A program made the position numbers and the translations under genes. From Neisseriaceae bacterium JH1-16 (GTDB taxonomy: Bacteria > Pseudomonadota > Gammaproteobacteria > Burkholderiales > Chromobacteriaceae), in NCBI GenBank assembly GCA_025989215.1, contig JAPDNP010000003.1:1-64000 (forward strand): a stretch of DNA of 64,000 nt. The letters are read 5' to 3'. The notes under the pieces are model-generated. The model had not been told where the DNA came from and searched no databases. It saw nothing but the letters and a program-made list of their open reading frames with translations. Positions 29,240-44,382 of this stretch are shown piece after piece (position 1 is the stretch's first letter; the number at the start of each line of letters is the position of its first letter).

Positions 29240-29373
29240 GGCTGTAGCCCGGACCAGATGAAATAGCCGGCCGGTGCAAGTGTGCCAATACGAGGCTGCG
29301 GCTGGTTGCTTGTTTATTGCCCAGCGCCCCCGGCTTGTCAAAACCGGACTTGCCCTCCCCCCCTCGAAGCAAT

Positions 29374-29408
29374 GAAAAAGGGATGGCCAGTCGTCAGCCA
29401 TCCCTTTT
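29374..29408 (-). terminator. Terminator of the hydroxyacid dehydrogenase/DUF2189 unit
   Basis: AAAAAGGGATGGC and GCCATCCCTTTTT form a 13-bp stem with a 9-nt loop and a T-rich end, 18 nt after the dehydrogenase stop. Confidence 0.9.
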
Positions 29409-29426
29409 TACCGAACTCCGTTTGAA

Positions 29427-30377
29427 TCACACCACCCGGTTGGCCTCTCGCCCCGCGACGAAGGCGGCGATATTGTCGACCACCTGCTGCGCCAAACGCC
29501 CCATCGCCTCGCCGCTCGCCCAGGCGATATGCGGAGTGACGATCAAATGCGGCAAGCGCGCTTTCAGCAATGGATTGCCGTCGCGCGGCGGCTCGACCGA
29601 CAGCACGTCGAAGCCGGCGCCGCCGAGCTGACCGTACTTCAGTGCGGCAACCAATGCGCCCTCGTCGACCAGCCCGCCGCGGGCGGTATTGATCAGGATC
29701 GCGCCCGGCTTCATCCGCACCAGTTCCGCTTCGCCGATCATGCCGCGCGTCTCGTCGTTGAGCGGGCAGTGCAGCGAGATCACATCGGCCTGGGTCAGCA
29801 CGGTCTCGAACGGGGTGTAACCTGGCCGCACCGTTGCTGCCCCCTTGCGCTCGGTCTGCCATACCGTCATGCCGAAGGCCTCGGCGCGCTTTGCCAGCGC
29901 CTGGCCGATACCACCGCCACCGACGATGCCCAAGGTCGCTCCGGCCAGATCGCGGATCGGCGCACCGAAGTGACAAAACTGGGCCGCGTTCTGCCACACC
30001 CCGGCGGCAACGTCCCGCTGATAGGCCGGCAGGTTGCGACGCAGCGCCATCATCAGCATGAACGCGTGTTCGGCCACGGTATCGTCGCCGTAATGACGCA
30101 CATTGCACACCGCCACGCCGCGAGCACGGCAGGCCTCGAGATCGATGTGATTGACCCCGGTCGCGGCCACCGCGATCAGTTTTAGATCGGGCAGTTCGGC
30201 CAACTGTGCGGCGCTGACCGGCACCTTGTTGCTGATCAGGATATCGGCACTAATGGCGCGCTCCACCAGCTGTTCGGCCGACGTTGCCGGGTATTCGGTA
30301 TAGCGATGCGGGAAGTCAAAAACGGGAACCGGGACAGCCAAGCTGTCCCGGTCGAGAAACACGATCGAGTGGGTCAT
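29427..30377 (-). CDS. D-2-hydroxyacid dehydrogenase (glycerate dehydrogenase-like)
   Basis: A 316-residue NAD-dependent enzyme. The Rossmann motif is TLGIVGGGGIGQALAKRAEAFGM. The catalytic residues are Arg in NTARGGLVDE, Glu in VLSVEPP and His in VTPHIAWAS. It probably interconverts hydroxypyruvate or glyoxylate and D-glycerate/glycolate; the exact substrate is not readable. It starts 11 bp after the DUF2189 gene and is likely co-transcribed with it. Confidence 0.9.
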   Translation of the reverse strand: MTHSIVFLDRDSLAVPVPVFDFPHRYTEYPATSAEQLVERAISADILISNKVPVSAAQLAELPDLKLIAVAATGVNHIDLEACRARGVAVCNVRHYGDDTVAEHAFMLMMALRRNLPAYQRDVAAGVWQNAAQFCHFGAPIRDLAGATLGIVGGGGIGQALAKRAEAFGMTVWQTERKGAATVRPGYTPFETVLTQADVISLHCPLNDETRGMIGEAELVRMKPGAILINTARGGLVDEGALVAALKYGQLGGAGFDVLSVEPPRDGNPLLKARLPHLIVTPHIAWASGEAMGRLAQQVVDNIAAFVAGREANRVV

Positions 30378-30388
30378 GAAGAGTCAGG

Positions 30389-31162
30389 TCAGCGCTCGTA
30401 GGTTATCAGGGCGCGGTAGGCATGCCAGGTAGCGAGGCCGATCACCGGCATGATGAAGATCAAGCCGATGAAGTAGGTCAGGAAGCCCACCGCCGTCAAC
30501 ACCACGATGATAGCCGCCCAGGTGACCATCGTCAGCAGGTTCTTATAGACCGCCTGGAAGCTGGTGATCATCGCGGTGATCGCATCGACGTCCTTGTCGA
30601 GCATCATCGGGATCGACACCATGCTGATCGCGAAGGTGAACAGCGCGAAGAAGAAGCCGGTGCCGAAATAAGCGACCAGGAAGGCGAAGTTCTCCGGATG
30701 CAACGCGTTGGCGACCAGCGAGTCTATCGTCGGCAACGGCCCCTCGAAGAACAGCGCGAACATCAGCAGCGACACGCGGAACCAGGCGAACACCAGTACC
30801 GTCAGCAGCACCACGTACAGCGAGAAGCTCTGGATGTTGCCGCGCCACGAGGTTAGGCTCTGCACCAGGTTGATGCGCCGACCGCCCATCTCCAGCTGCC
30901 GGGCGATGTCGTAGAGTCCGATCGCCAGAAACGGCCCGAGCAATAGGAACATCGTCGACAGCGTGATCACATACTCGGGAGCTCGGTCGAAATAGAAGGT
31001 CAGCAGAAAGCCCATCACCACGAAGGCGACGCCATACAGCATCGCATCGGCCGGGGCATGCTGCAGATCGCGATAGCCTTGTTTCAGCCAGGCGACCGCA
31101 TCGGACGGTTTCACATGATGGACCACCGGATGGTCCCGTGATGGCAGGTGGGTAATCTCCAT
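30389..31162 (-). CDS. DUF2189 (BPSS1780-type) integral membrane protein
   Basis: A 257-residue protein with six or seven hydrophobic segments after a ~40-residue soluble N-terminus (VKPSDAVAWLKQGYRDLQHAPADAMLYG). This matches DUF2189, common in proteobacteria and of unknown function. First gene of a two-gene unit with the dehydrogenase. Confidence 0.8.
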   Translation of the reverse strand: MEITHLPSRDHPVVHHVKPSDAVAWLKQGYRDLQHAPADAMLYGVAFVVMGFLLTFYFDRAPEYVITLSTMFLLLGPFLAIGLYDIARQLEMGGRRINLVQSLTSWRGNIQSFSLYVVLLTVLVFAWFRVSLLMFALFFEGPLPTIDSLVANALHPENFAFLVAYFGTGFFFALFTFAISMVSIPMMLDKDVDAITAMITSFQAVYKNLLTMVTWAAIIVVLTAVGFLTYFIGLIFIMPVIGLATWHAYRALITYER

Positions 31163-31274
31163 TACAGCCCCCTTCTTGACGAGTCCCGAGGCAAATGCCC
31201 CAGTATTTTTCCGTTATAAGCCATTGAACGGAAAACACAACTCGCCCTCTTCCGAGTCCTTGTCCCAGGCCTGC

Positions 31275-31280
31275 TACAAT
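31275..31280 (+). promoter_or_regulatory. -10 box of the FKBP gene
   Basis: TACAAT inside CCTGCTACAAT, 35 nt before the ATG. The same CCTGCTACAAT stands before apt. Confidence 0.45.
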
Positions 31281-31315
31281 CAGCACTCGACTGTGATGCA
31301 ACAAAAGGACTCGCG

Positions 31316-31645
31316 ATGAGCAATGAACTGATCATTGAAGAACTGGAACTGGGCAGCGGCGCCGAAGCCGTCAAGGGCCAGGAAGTCACCGTGCACTACA
31401 CCGGCTGGCTGACCGACGGCACCAAGTTCGACTCGAGCAAGGACCGTTCGCAGCCGTTCAGCTTCCCGCTCGGGGCTGGCTACGTGATCAAGGGCTGGGA
31501 TGACGGCGTTGCTGGCATGAAGGTCGGCGGCAAGCGCAAGCTGACCATTCCGCCGCACCTGGGCTACGGTGCCCGCGGCGCCGGCGGCGTGATCCCGCCG
31601 GAAGCCACGCTGGTATTCGAGGTGGAACTGCTGTCGGTGGGCTAA
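31316..31645 (+). CDS. FKBP-type peptidyl-prolyl cis-trans isomerase
   Basis: A 109-residue single-domain FKBP with the full family core ([57 protein letters not shown]). There is no signal peptide, so it is cytoplasmic. It catalyses proline isomerisation during folding. An AAAGGA ribosome site lies upstream, and a strong terminator follows. Confidence 0.95.
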   Translation: MSNELIIEELELGSGAEAVKGQEVTVHYTGWLTDGTKFDSSKDRSQPFSFPLGAGYVIKGWDDGVAGMKVGGKRKLTIPPHLGYGARGAGGVIPPEATLVFEVELLSVG

Positions 31646-31674
31646 GCGCTTATTTCATCGGCAAGAAACAGTAT

Positions 31675-31695
31675 GGGCTGCCCAAAAGGCAGCCC
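31675..31695 (+). terminator. FKBP gene terminator
   Basis: GGGCTGCC and GGCAGCCC form an 8-bp stem with a 5-nt loop, then GTTTT. Confidence 0.85.
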
Positions 31696-31721
31696 GTTTT
31701 GCGTGATGAACAGCAGTTCGT

Positions 31722-32345
31722 TTATTTGCGATGCATCGCCGCAGCCAACTTCTTCTTGCGCCAGAACACGATGCCGACCGTCAACAGCAGCAGGCCGACC
31801 ACCAGCAGCACACCGGCCTGGCCACGGTGGACCATGGTCAGCAGCCACTCGCGGTTGGATGCACCGAAGTAACCCAGATATACCCATACCGGCACCGAGA
31901 TCAGTGCGGCCAGCCCGTCCATTACCAGAAAGCGCAGGTAGGACACCTTGCCGCTCATCCCCGCCGTGATGAAGATCGGCGAGCGCAAGCCCGGCAAGAA
32001 CCGGGCAACGAACAGCACCCAGCTGCCGTATTTGTCGAATTTTTCCTGCACAGCCTGGAAACGCGCGGGGGTCAGAATCCGTCCGATCAGGCGGAAACGC
32101 AGCACCTTCGGTCCGAACACATGGCCAACGGTGAACATCACGGCATCGCCAAGCAGTACGCCGGCCATGCCGACCGCGAACATCACATGCACATTGGCAT
32201 AGCCCAGCCCGGAGATGACCCCGCCGGCAACCAGCGTGATGTCCTCTGGAATCGGCACGCCGAAACCGCACAGCAACAGCACGAAGAACACGGCGAAATA
32301 ACCGTAACTCGTGAAGAAATCGAGCAAGAGCTGAAGAATGTCCAT
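31722..32345 (-). CDS. DedA family membrane protein
   Basis: A 207-residue protein with the DedA signatures GFGVPIPEDITLVAGG near the N-terminus and FVARFLPGLRSPIFITAGMS in the middle, plus several membrane segments and a lysine-rich tail. DedA proteins are thought to scallop or flip phospholipid or undecaprenyl carriers and support envelope homeostasis. Monocistronic. Confidence 0.92.
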   Translation of the reverse strand: MDILQLLLDFFTSYGYFAVFFVLLLCGFGVPIPEDITLVAGGVISGLGYANVHVMFAVGMAGVLLGDAVMFTVGHVFGPKVLRFRLIGRILTPARFQAVQEKFDKYGSWVLFVARFLPGLRSPIFITAGMSGKVSYLRFLVMDGLAALISVPVWVYLGYFGASNREWLLTMVHRGQAGVLLVVGLLLLTVGIVFWRKKKLAAAMHRK

Positions 32346-32631
32346 TAGTATCCGCCGCGCCGCCGGCCGGTGAAGTTGCGTTTCCTGCTGTGCAGGCCTG
32401 GGTATGCCAACATTAACAGCGGCTTATAATAGCACACCACGTTGCGCGTAATTTGCCATGCCTCGCCCTATTCACACCACCACACGGCACAAGGTCCGTG
32501 TGGCACATACCATCTGATCTGTATACGAAAGGCGTCATCTTGGTCCAAGCATCGATCCATGTCGCGGAGGGCGATCAACACCGAGAGATCGGTGCTGATT
32601 CACGCCTCACCGCGCAATAGGAGCGACTGAC
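32346..32631. other. Intergenic region between dedA and glmM
   Basis: No gene. A perfect 8-bp inverted repeat CCACACGG/CCGTGTGG (32480-32487, 32496-32503) lies about 130 nt after glmM without a T run. TATAAT (about 32424) is present on the plus strand with no gene to drive. Confidence 0.4.
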
Positions 32632-33969
32632 TCAGGCGGCCGCCTGTTCGATCACTTCGGCAATATCGCGTGCCCAGCGTTCGGCCAATTCGGCCTCGTC
32701 GGCCTCCACCATCACCCTTACCACCGGCTCGGTACCCGACGGGCGCAGTACCACCCGTCCACGCCCTGCCAGTGCGATCTCGGCTTCGGCCAAGCGCTGC
32801 GCCGACGCACTCTTCCAGTCCTGGCCCTTCAGGCGCACATTGATCAGCGTCTGCGGGAACGGCTGCCAGTCCCGGCAAACGTCTGCCAGTTCCATTTGCA
32901 GCTCGGCCAGGCTGTTGAACACCTGCAGCGCCGAGATGATCCCGTCGCCGGTGGTGTGCTGGTCGAGGCACAGCACGTGTCCCGATGCCTCGCCGCCGAC
33001 CAGCCAACCATTGGCATGCAGCAGTTCCAGCACGTAGCGGTCGCCGACCTTCGCCCGCGCAAACGGCACGCCCTGTTCGGCCAGGGCCAGTTCCATCGCC
33101 ATATTGGTCATCACGGTACCGACCACGCCGCCCTTCAGCTCGCCGCGCGCGGCGCGAGCCTTCGCGATCACGTAGATCAGCTGGTCGCCGTCGTAGCTCG
33201 CACCATCGCGATCGACCATGATCAGACGGTCGCCGTCGCCGTCCAACGCCACACCGTAGTCGGCCGCATGCTCGCGCACCGCCTGCTGCAATGTCACCGG
33301 ATAGGTCGCGCCGACCTTGTCGTTGATGTTGTAGCCGGACGGCTCGCCCCCGATCACCACCACCTCGGCCCCCAACTCGTGGAACACCTTCGGTGCAATA
33401 TGGTAGGTGGCACCATGGGCACAATCGACCACGATTTTCAGGCCGCGCAGATTGCGATCGTTCGGGAAACCGCTCTTGCAGAACTCGATGTAGCGATCGG
33501 CAGCACCCTCGATGCGGCGCGCCCGGCCGAGCTCCGGTGACGGCTTAGTGTCCATCGGCTGTTCGAGCATCGCCTCGATTTCGAGCTCGAGTGCATCGTC
33601 AAGCTTCTTGCCGCCTTCGGCGAAGAATTTGATGCCGTTATCCTGAAACGGGTTGTGCGACGCAGAAATCATCACGCCGGCCGACAAGCGCAGGGCGCGG
33701 GTCAGGTAGGCAATGCCCGGCGTCGGCAGCGGACCGGTCAACAGCACGTTGACGCCGGCGGCAGTGAAGCCTGCCTGCAGCGCCGCTTCGAGCATGTAAC
33801 CGGAGATACGGGTGTCCTTGCCGATCAACACGGTCGGGCGCACCTGTGACTCGTGGTTCACCAGCACCCGGCCGGCCGCGTAACCGAGCCTCAGCACGAA
33901 TTCCGGAGTGATCGGGAACTGGCCAACCTCGCCACGCACGCCATCGGTTCCAAAGTATTTACGAGCCAT
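32632..33969 (-). CDS. glmM: Phosphoglucosamine mutase
   Basis: A 445-residue alpha-D-phosphohexomutase making glucosamine-1-phosphate for peptidoglycan and LPS. It has the phosphoserine loop [13 protein letters not shown] (Ser near 102), the metal loop DGDGDRLI, the sugar loop GGEASGH and the phosphate-binding [12 protein letters not shown]. The N-terminal [10 protein letters not shown] is canonical. It follows folP by 132 bp, as in many proteobacteria (ftsH-folP-glmM). Two 9-mer repeat copies lie near its 3' end. Confidence 0.97.
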   Translation of the reverse strand: MARKYFGTDGVRGEVGQFPITPEFVLRLGYAAGRVLVNHESQVRPTVLIGKDTRISGYMLEAALQAGFTAAGVNVLLTGPLPTPGIAYLTRALRLSAGVMISASHNPFQDNGIKFFAEGGKKLDDALELEIEAMLEQPMDTKPSPELGRARRIEGAADRYIEFCKSGFPNDRNLRGLKIVVDCAHGATYHIAPKVFHELGAEVVVIGGEPSGYNINDKVGATYPVTLQQAVREHAADYGVALDGDGDRLIMVDRDGASYDGDQLIYVIAKARAARGELKGGVVGTVMTNMAMELALAEQGVPFARAKVGDRYVLELLHANGWLVGGEASGHVLCLDQHTTGDGIISALQVFNSLAELQMELADVCRDWQPFPQTLINVRLKGQDWKSASAQRLAEAEIALAGRGRVVLRPSGTEPVVRVMVEADEAELAERWARDIAEVIEQAAA

Positions 33970-34101
33970 CGAAGCACTATCCTGAAAAAAACTACAACGC
34001 TAAGTCTACCGTGCACCACCGCCCTACCAGCATGCTAGCCAACGGTAGGGGCGCTGCGCAGTATATGACAAACTGGTTAAAGCAGTGGGTTTGGACGTCG
34101 C

Positions 34102-34932
34102 TTATAGAGCCGCCAGCACCTGCAGAGCCTGGCGGGTCGCCTTCACATCGTGCACGCGGATGATCCGCGCACCGCGTCGTGCCGACTCCAGCGCCACCGC
34201 GATGCTGGCACCGAGCCGTTCGGCCGGGACCGTTTCGCCGGTGATCGCACCGAGCATCGACTTGCGCGACATCCCCACCAGCAGCGGCACGCCGGCACGG
34301 CGCTCCAGTTCGGGTAGCTGACGCAATAAGGCCAGATTATGCTCCAGCGTCTTGCCAAAGCCGAAACCCGGATCAGCCAGCAGTCGATCTCGGTCAATAC
34401 CGGCCTCCAGGCACAGGCGTACCCGGCGCCCCAGATAGTCGCCGACCTCATCGACCACATCATCGTAGTCCGGGCGGTTCTGCATCGTGTCGGGGTTGCC
34501 CTGCTTGTGCATCAGACACACCGCCACGTTGGCCGAAGCGGCGGCCAGTTCGAGCGCCCCCTCATCCTCCAACGCCGACACATCGTTGATCAGATCGACC
34601 ACGCCGGCAGACAGCGCGGCCTGCATCACGCTGGCACGGCGGGTATCGAGCGACAACGGCACGCCGAGACCGGCCAGCTTCTCCAGCACCGGCAGCACCC
34701 GCTCCAGTTCCTCTTCGGGGCTGACGTAGGGCGCGTTCGGCCGGGTCGACTCGCCGCCGATATCGATCAGCGCCGCGCCGTCCTGCACCATCTGTTCGGC
34801 GTGATGCAACGCGGCGTCGAGCCGTTCGAAGCGACCGCCGTCGGAAAAGGAGTCGGGGGTGATGTTGAGGATACCCATCACCAGCGGCTGGGACAGGTCG
34901 AGCCGGAAACGGCCGCACAGCAAAGAATTCAT
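34102..34932 (-). CDS. folP: Dihydropteroate synthase
   Basis: A 276-residue TIM-barrel enzyme joining p-aminobenzoate to dihydropterin pyrophosphate; it is the sulfonamide target. The motifs VMGILNITPDSFSDGG, IDIGGESTRPNA and LSLDTRRASVM are intact. The ATG at 34932 gives MNSLLCGRF; an upstream in-frame start adds six residues. It sits between ftsH and glmM. A terminator hairpin after ftsH separates it from that gene. Confidence 0.96.
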   Translation of the reverse strand: MNSLLCGRFRLDLSQPLVMGILNITPDSFSDGGRFERLDAALHHAEQMVQDGAALIDIGGESTRPNAPYVSPEEELERVLPVLEKLAGLGVPLSLDTRRASVMQAALSAGVVDLINDVSALEDEGALELAAASANVAVCLMHKQGNPDTMQNRPDYDDVVDEVGDYLGRRVRLCLEAGIDRDRLLADPGFGFGKTLEHNLALLRQLPELERRAGVPLLVGMSRKSMLGAITGETVPAERLGASIAVALESARRGARIIRVHDVKATRQALQVLAAL

Positions 34933-34955
34933 CGGACAATTCCGTAGCAAAACAA

Positions 34956-34981
34956 AAGGCGGCAGCGTGCGCTGCCGCCTT
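34956..34981 (-). terminator. ftsH terminator
   Basis: AAGGCGGCAGCG and CGCTGCCGCCTT form a 12-bp perfect stem with a 2-nt spacer, then TTTTGTTTTG on the minus strand, 23 nt after the ftsH stop. Confidence 0.88.
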
Positions 34982-35003
34982 GGCGGGAACGGGTAGAACT
35001 AGC

Positions 35004-36911
<1,908 letters not shown>

Positions 36912-36990
36912 TCGATGGGACTCCTTTGCGCCCTGACGCTCTCTGTGGCCCGTGTCATTTAACGAATTGTAAACCCGCCCCTCTGGAATG

Positions 36991-37608
36991 TCAGCGCCGA
37001 GCCTTGCCCAGAAGATAGATTTCGTTGGAACGGTCGCGCGAAGCCTTGGGCTTGCGGCTGACCACTTCACCGAAAAGTTCGCGCATCGCCTTCAGGTAGT
37101 CCTGAAATTCGCTGCCTTGAAACACTTTGACGAGAAAATGGCCGCCCGGTTTCAGATGCTCACGGGCGAACTCCAGCGCCAACTCGGTCAGGTGGAAACT
37201 TCTGGCCTGATCGATCGCGCTCATTCCCGAGATATTGGGGGCCATATCGGAAATCACAAGGTCTAATTCGCGACCGCCGAGCAGGCGCACGAATTCATCG
37301 AGCACTTCCTGTTCGCGAAAGTCGCCCTGGATGAAGTCGACCCCAGGTAGTGGATCCATCGGCAGGATGTCGAGCGCAAAGACCTTGCCCTTGTCGCCGG
37401 CGATCTGCGCGGCCACCTGCGACCAGCTGCCCGGCGCGCTGCCTAGGTCGGCCAGCACGGTGCCGGGGCGGATCAGCTTGTCCTTCTCGTTGATTTCCAG
37501 CAGCTTGTAAGCGGCGCGTGAGCGGTAGCCGTCCTTTTTCGCCTGGTGGACGTAATGATCATGCACGTGCTCGACGAGCCATGCCTTGCTGGTCTTGGTT
37601 CTTGCCAT
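36991..37608 (-). CDS. rlmE: 23S rRNA 2'-O-ribose methyltransferase RlmE
   Basis: A 205-residue FtsJ-type SAM methyltransferase that modifies U2552 of 23S rRNA. SAM motif I is [16 protein letters not shown]. The K-D-K-E tetrad is plausible (K near 38, D in [11 protein letters not shown] in LVKVFQG, E in RSNEIYLLG). It directly precedes ftsH, as in E. coli, and is divergent from yhbY. Confidence 0.96.
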   Translation of the reverse strand: MARTKTSKAWLVEHVHDHYVHQAKKDGYRSRAAYKLLEINEKDKLIRPGTVLADLGSAPGSWSQVAAQIAGDKGKVFALDILPMDPLPGVDFIQGDFREQEVLDEFVRLLGGRELDLVISDMAPNISGMSAIDQARSFHLTELALEFAREHLKPGGHFLVKVFQGSEFQDYLKAMRELFGEVVSRKPKASRDRSNEIYLLGKARR

Positions 37609-37752
37609 ACGGTTTCTTGCCTGCTCGGACGGGGTACCGTCCGGGTAATTCGGTGATCGGACAACCCTGATCGTAACGGAAAGTCGCCCACGACGCTGTC
37701 GTGTTTTTGTTCGCGCTCATCGGCGGCCTTGGGGCTACAGGTCAAAATTTAG

Positions 37753-37758
37753 TAGAAT
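37753..37758 (+). promoter_or_regulatory. -10 box of yhbY
   Basis: TAGAAT lies 26 nt before the ATG. A TTGGGG 18 bp upstream could be the -35. Confidence 0.45.
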
Positions 37759-37784
37759 CCGCTTTTATTGAGGATACCCTACCC

Positions 37785-38108
37785 ATGAAAATCGAGTTGA
37801 CTACGGTCGAACGCCAGCACCTGAAGGGCCTGGCTCACGGCCTGAGCCCGGTGGTGATGATCGGCAACAACGGCCTGACCGAGGCGGTGATCCGCGAGGT
37901 GGCCGTCAACCTGGATGCCCACGAGCTGATCAAGGTGCGCGTCCTCGGCGATGACCGCGATGCCCGCGTCGCCATGTACGAGCAACTGTGCGACGAACTC
38001 GGCGCCGCGCCGGTGCAACACATCGGTAAGCTGCTGGTGCTGTGGCGTCCGTCCGACAAAGAAAAGATCGTCCTGCCGAAGCCGACTAAGAAAAAAGCGG
38101 CCAAGTAA
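37785..38108 (+). CDS. yhbY: YhbY/CRM-domain RNA-binding protein
   Basis: A 107-residue single CRM domain protein (LKGLAHGLSPVVMIGNNGLTEAVIREV, with the GxxG loop, then LIKVRVLGDDRDAR) and a lysine-rich tail. It associates with pre-50S ribosomal particles in E. coli. Its place opposite rlmE matches E. coli. The ATG at 37785 gives the family start; the upstream extension is spurious. Confidence 0.93.
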   Translation: MKIELTTVERQHLKGLAHGLSPVVMIGNNGLTEAVIREVAVNLDAHELIKVRVLGDDRDARVAMYEQLCDELGAAPVQHIGKLLVLWRPSDKEKIVLPKPTKKKAAK

Positions 38109-38126
38109 GCGCCCGACGTCTTGATG

Positions 38127-38157
38127 ACAAAAGCGGTGGCTGAGCCACCGCTTTTGT
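38127..38157 (+). terminator. yhbY terminator
   Basis: ACAAAAGCGGTGGC and GCCACCGCTTTTGT form a 14-bp perfect stem with a 3-nt loop, then TTTT. A 9-mer repeat copy at 38190-38198 lies just beyond. Confidence 0.92.
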
Positions 38158-38203
38158 TTTGCCCATTCGACCAACCCAAGCGCCCCGGCTTGGCCGAAAC
38201 GAC

Positions 38204-38635
38204 TCAACTGTCGCGCTTGAGCACGTAGACCAGGCCGAGCAGGCTCTGCACCAGATAGATCAGGCTCGAGATCGCATGCCAGGTGGCGAAGCCGCCGCCG
38301 AACATGCCCTGCGCCGCGTGGTTCATGCCCAATTTGAGCTGGGCGATGATTGGGGTGACGGCGAACTGGTTGATCACCGTGCAGGCAAGCATGCCGAACG
38401 CCACCCAGAACAGCGCGCCCTTCACGCCGCTGACACCGTCGCGCCAGATGATGTCGACCAGCAGCAGAATCCCGCAGATCAGCCCGACCCAGCCGAGCAC
38501 GGCGAAAATCCGCCCTGCCACCATGCCGGCGGTGACCCGGTCGAGTGAGGCAAACAGCAAGGGGGCCACCAGCAGCCCGACGATCCACATGCCGCCGATC
38601 CACAAGGTGGCGGCGATGGCGCGTATCCAGTTCAT
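38204..38635 (-). CDS. DUF4149 membrane protein
   Basis: A 143-residue protein with four hydrophobic segments (N-terminal MNWIRAIAATLWIGGMWIVG, then LFASLDRVTAG) matching DUF4149. Its function is unknown. It lies 21 bp after greA and is probably co-transcribed. The yhbY/DUF4149/greA/carB order recurs in betaproteobacteria. Confidence 0.8.
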   Translation of the reverse strand: MNWIRAIAATLWIGGMWIVGLLVAPLLFASLDRVTAGMVAGRIFAVLGWVGLICGILLLVDIIWRDGVSGVKGALFWVAFGMLACTVINQFAVTPIIAQLKLGMNHAAQGMFGGGFATWHAISSLIYLVQSLLGLVYVLKRDS

Positions 38636-38656
38636 GCAGTCTCCCCGGGCGCAGTG

Positions 38657-39133
38657 TTAGCGGTAGTGAACGTCCAGTACTTCGTATTCGCGGATGCCGC
38701 CCGGCGCCATCACTTCGGCGACGTCTCCCGCCTCCTTGCCGATCAGCGCGCGGGCGATCGGCGAATTCACCGACACCTTGCCCAGCTTGATGTCAGCCTC
38801 GTCGTCGCCGACGATCTGGTAGGTCACGTTGTCTTCGGACTCCAGCTCCATCAGGTCGACGGTGGTGCCGAACACGATGCGGCCGTCGGCGTCGAGCTCG
38901 GCCGGATTGATCACCTGAGCGTTGGACAGCTTGGCTTCCAGTTCGGCGATACGACCTTCGACGAAGGCCTGGCGTTCCTTGGCGGCGTCGTATTCGGCGT
39001 TTTCCGACAGGTCACCGTGCGATCGCGCTTCGGCGATGGCCTCGATCACCTTGGGGCGCTCCACGCTTTTCAACCGCTGTAGCTCATCCTTGAGCAGTTC
39101 CGCGCCATGCACGGTCAACGGGACTTTAATCAT
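38657..39133 (-). CDS. greA: Transcription elongation factor GreA
   Basis: A 158-residue protein: an N-terminal coiled coil ([40 protein letters not shown], with the acidic tip DLSENAEYD) and a C-terminal FKBP-like domain ending in YEVLDVHY. It rescues backtracked RNA polymerase. The ATG at 39133 has a GGAGAG ribosome site. The frame runs upstream through a terminator hairpin and is not real there. Confidence 0.96.
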   Translation of the reverse strand: MIKVPLTVHGAELLKDELQRLKSVERPKVIEAIAEARSHGDLSENAEYDAAKERQAFVEGRIAELEAKLSNAQVINPAELDADGRIVFGTTVDLMELESEDNVTYQIVGDDEADIKLGKVSVNSPIARALIGKEAGDVAEVMAPGGIREYEVLDVHYR

Positions 39134-39178
39134 GGGTTTCTCTCCAGGGCGGCCAGGCCGCCGCGATACTAAAAACGC

Positions 39179-39203
39179 AAGCCGCCGTACGGGACGGCGG
39201 CTT
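39179..39203 (-). terminator. carB terminator
   Basis: AAGCCGCCGT and ACGGCGGCTT form a 10-bp stem with a 5-nt loop and a T run beyond it on the minus strand (A run 39172-39176). It lies 78 nt after the carB stop and 46 nt before greA. Confidence 0.85.
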
Positions 39204-39280
39204 GGCTGATACTTGATTTGCCAAAGATTGTAACGGGAAACGGCGTCCGGTTCAAAGCGTGACCGAACGCCGTCCGTCAT

Positions 39281-42496
<3,216 letters not shown>

Positions 42497-42527
42497 CGCT
42501 CTATCTCGATATTCAATTCGGTATGGC

Positions 42528-43175
42528 TTAATTCAGGCTGGCCGCAGCCAGCTTGGCCCCAAAGCCCAGAAACAGCACGCCCACCCCACCGCTTGCCACC
42601 CCCGCCAGCCGGCGCCGCGCACGGAACGCGGCCGCCAGCCGCACCCCGGCCAGAATCAGCACCGTCAGGTAGGTGGCGCTGCACACCTGCAGCATCAGCC
42701 CCAGCGCCGCGAAAGTCAGCGCCGGGTGCGGGTAGTTCGGGTCGACGAACTGCACGAAAAACGACAGGAAGAACAGAATCGCCTTCGGATTCATCAGGCT
42801 GATCGACAAGGCACGGGTGAACGGGTTGCGGGTATCGACCGCAGCCGGCGCCGCCGCGCCGGCCTCGATCGGACTGAACCAATTCTTGAACGCGCCCTTC
42901 AGCATATTGACCCCGATCCACGCCAGGTACGCCGCACCGGCGTACTTCAGCACCATGAACAGCCCCGGCAGCGCCTTGAGGATCGACGCGGCCCCCGCCG
43001 CGGTCGCGATCATCAGCAGCGCGTCGCCGGCGAACACGCCGAGCGCGCCGACGAAGCCGGCCTTCACCCCGCGCTGCGCCGCCACCGACAGCACATACAG
43101 CGAGTTCGGGCCCGGCAGCAGCACGATGAAGATGGTGCCGATCAGATAGGTCAGCGGATCGGTAATGCCTAGCAT
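42528..43175 (-). CDS. LysE/RhtB-family exporter (LeuE-like)
   Basis: A 215-residue membrane protein with six hydrophobic segments. The N-terminal [22 protein letters not shown] and [10 protein letters not shown] match the RhtB/LysE superfamily, closest in pattern to leucine exporter LeuE. It exports an amino acid, probably leucine or a neutral one. It is wedged in the same direction between carA (19-bp gap) and carB (31-bp gap), so the three genes are likely one transcript. Confidence 0.88.
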   Translation of the reverse strand: MLGITDPLTYLIGTIFIVLLPGPNSLYVLSVAAQRGVKAGFVGALGVFAGDALLMIATAAGAASILKALPGLFMVLKYAGAAYLAWIGVNMLKGAFKNWFSPIEAGAAAPAAVDTRNPFTRALSISLMNPKAILFFLSFFVQFVDPNYPHPALTFAALGLMLQVCSATYLTVLILAGVRLAAAFRARRRLAGVASGGVGVLFLGFGAKLAAASLN

Positions 43176-43194
43176 GGTTCCTCCTGCGTTTGCC

Positions 43195-44325
43195 TTAGGC
43201 CTTGCGTTCGGCCAACTGTGCGACGAAGCGGTCGAACAGGTAGGCGACGTCGTTCGGACCCGGGCTCGCTTCCGGGTGCCCCTGGAAGGAGAACGCCGGA
43301 CGGTCGGTCAGGGCGATGCCCTGCACGGTACCGTCGAACAGCGAGCGGTGGGTGACGCGCACATTGGCCGGCAGGCTGGTCTCGTCGACCTGGAAGCCGT
43401 GGTTCTGGCTGGTGATCATCACGCGGCCGCTGTCCAGGTCCTGCACCGGGTGGTTGGCGCCGTGGTGGCCGAACTTCATCTTCGAAGTCTGGCCGCCGGT
43501 GGCGAGGCCCAGCAGCTGGTGACCCAGGCAGATGCCGAATACCGGCAGCTTGGTATCGAGAATGGCCTTGATCGCGTCGATCGCGTAGTCACACGGCTCC
43601 GGATCCCCCGGGCCGTTCGACAGGAACACGCCGTCCGGATTCAGCGCCAGCACGTCCTTCGCCGAAGTCTGAGCCGGTACCACGGTCAGGCGGCAGCCGC
43701 GTTCGGCCAACATGCGCAGAATGTTGTGCTTCACGCCGAAGTCGTAGGCGACCACGTGATACTTGGCCTCGGTCTGGGCGACATAGCCCTCGCCGAGACG
43801 CCATTCGCTGGTATCCCAGTGATAGGCCTGCTCGCAGCTGACCACCTTGGCCAGATCCTGGCCGGCCATCGAGCCGAAGCCGCGGGCCAGTTCGACCGCG
43901 CGCGCTTCATCGATATCGGCACCGGCCATGATGCAACCGGCCTGGGCACCCTTCTCGCGCAGGATACGGGTGAGCTTGCGGGTGTCGAGGTCGGCGATCG
44001 CGACGACGTTGTTGGCTTCCAGGTAGCCGGACAGCGAGTTTTCAGCGCGGAAGTTGCTATGCAGCAGCGGCAGATCGCGAATGATCAGCCCCGACGCAAA
44101 AACGGCGCGGGATTCGGTATCTTCCGAATTCGCGCCGACGTTACCAATATGGGGATACGTCAAAGTGACGAGTTGTTTGGTATACGAGGGATCGGTGAGG
44201 ATCTCCTGGTAACCGGTCATGGCGGTATTGAAGACTACTTCGCCAACGGTGAAACCAGCAGCACCGATGGCAGTGCCTTTGAATATCGTACCGTCAGCCA
44301 AGGCAAGAAGTGCGGGCATGGACAT
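43195..44325 (-). CDS. carA: Carbamoyl phosphate synthase, small (glutaminase) subunit
   Basis: A 376-residue amidotransferase subunit. The N-terminal half has the CarA fold ([36 protein letters not shown]). The C-terminal half is a class I glutaminase with the nucleophile in [13 protein letters not shown] and His-Glu in [11 protein letters not shown]. It delivers ammonia to CarB. The ATG at 44325 follows AGGAG by 7 nt; the frame's earlier start is nine codons up. First gene of carA-leuE-carB. Two 10-mer repeat copies lie inside. Confidence 0.97.
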   Translation of the reverse strand: MSMPALLALADGTIFKGTAIGAAGFTVGEVVFNTAMTGYQEILTDPSYTKQLVTLTYPHIGNVGANSEDTESRAVFASGLIIRDLPLLHSNFRAENSLSGYLEANNVVAIADLDTRKLTRILREKGAQAGCIMAGADIDEARAVELARGFGSMAGQDLAKVVSCEQAYHWDTSEWRLGEGYVAQTEAKYHVVAYDFGVKHNILRMLAERGCRLTVVPAQTSAKDVLALNPDGVFLSNGPGDPEPCDYAIDAIKAILDTKLPVFGICLGHQLLGLATGGQTSKMKFGHHGANHPVQDLDSGRVMITSQNHGFQVDETSLPANVRVTHRSLFDGTVQGIALTDRPAFSFQGHPEASPGPNDVAYLFDRFVAQLAERKA

Positions 44326-44382
44326 TGGCTGGCTCCTGTTTGCTGTTTGCATTTACTGCTTTTATGATGGCTTGATGCGAAT

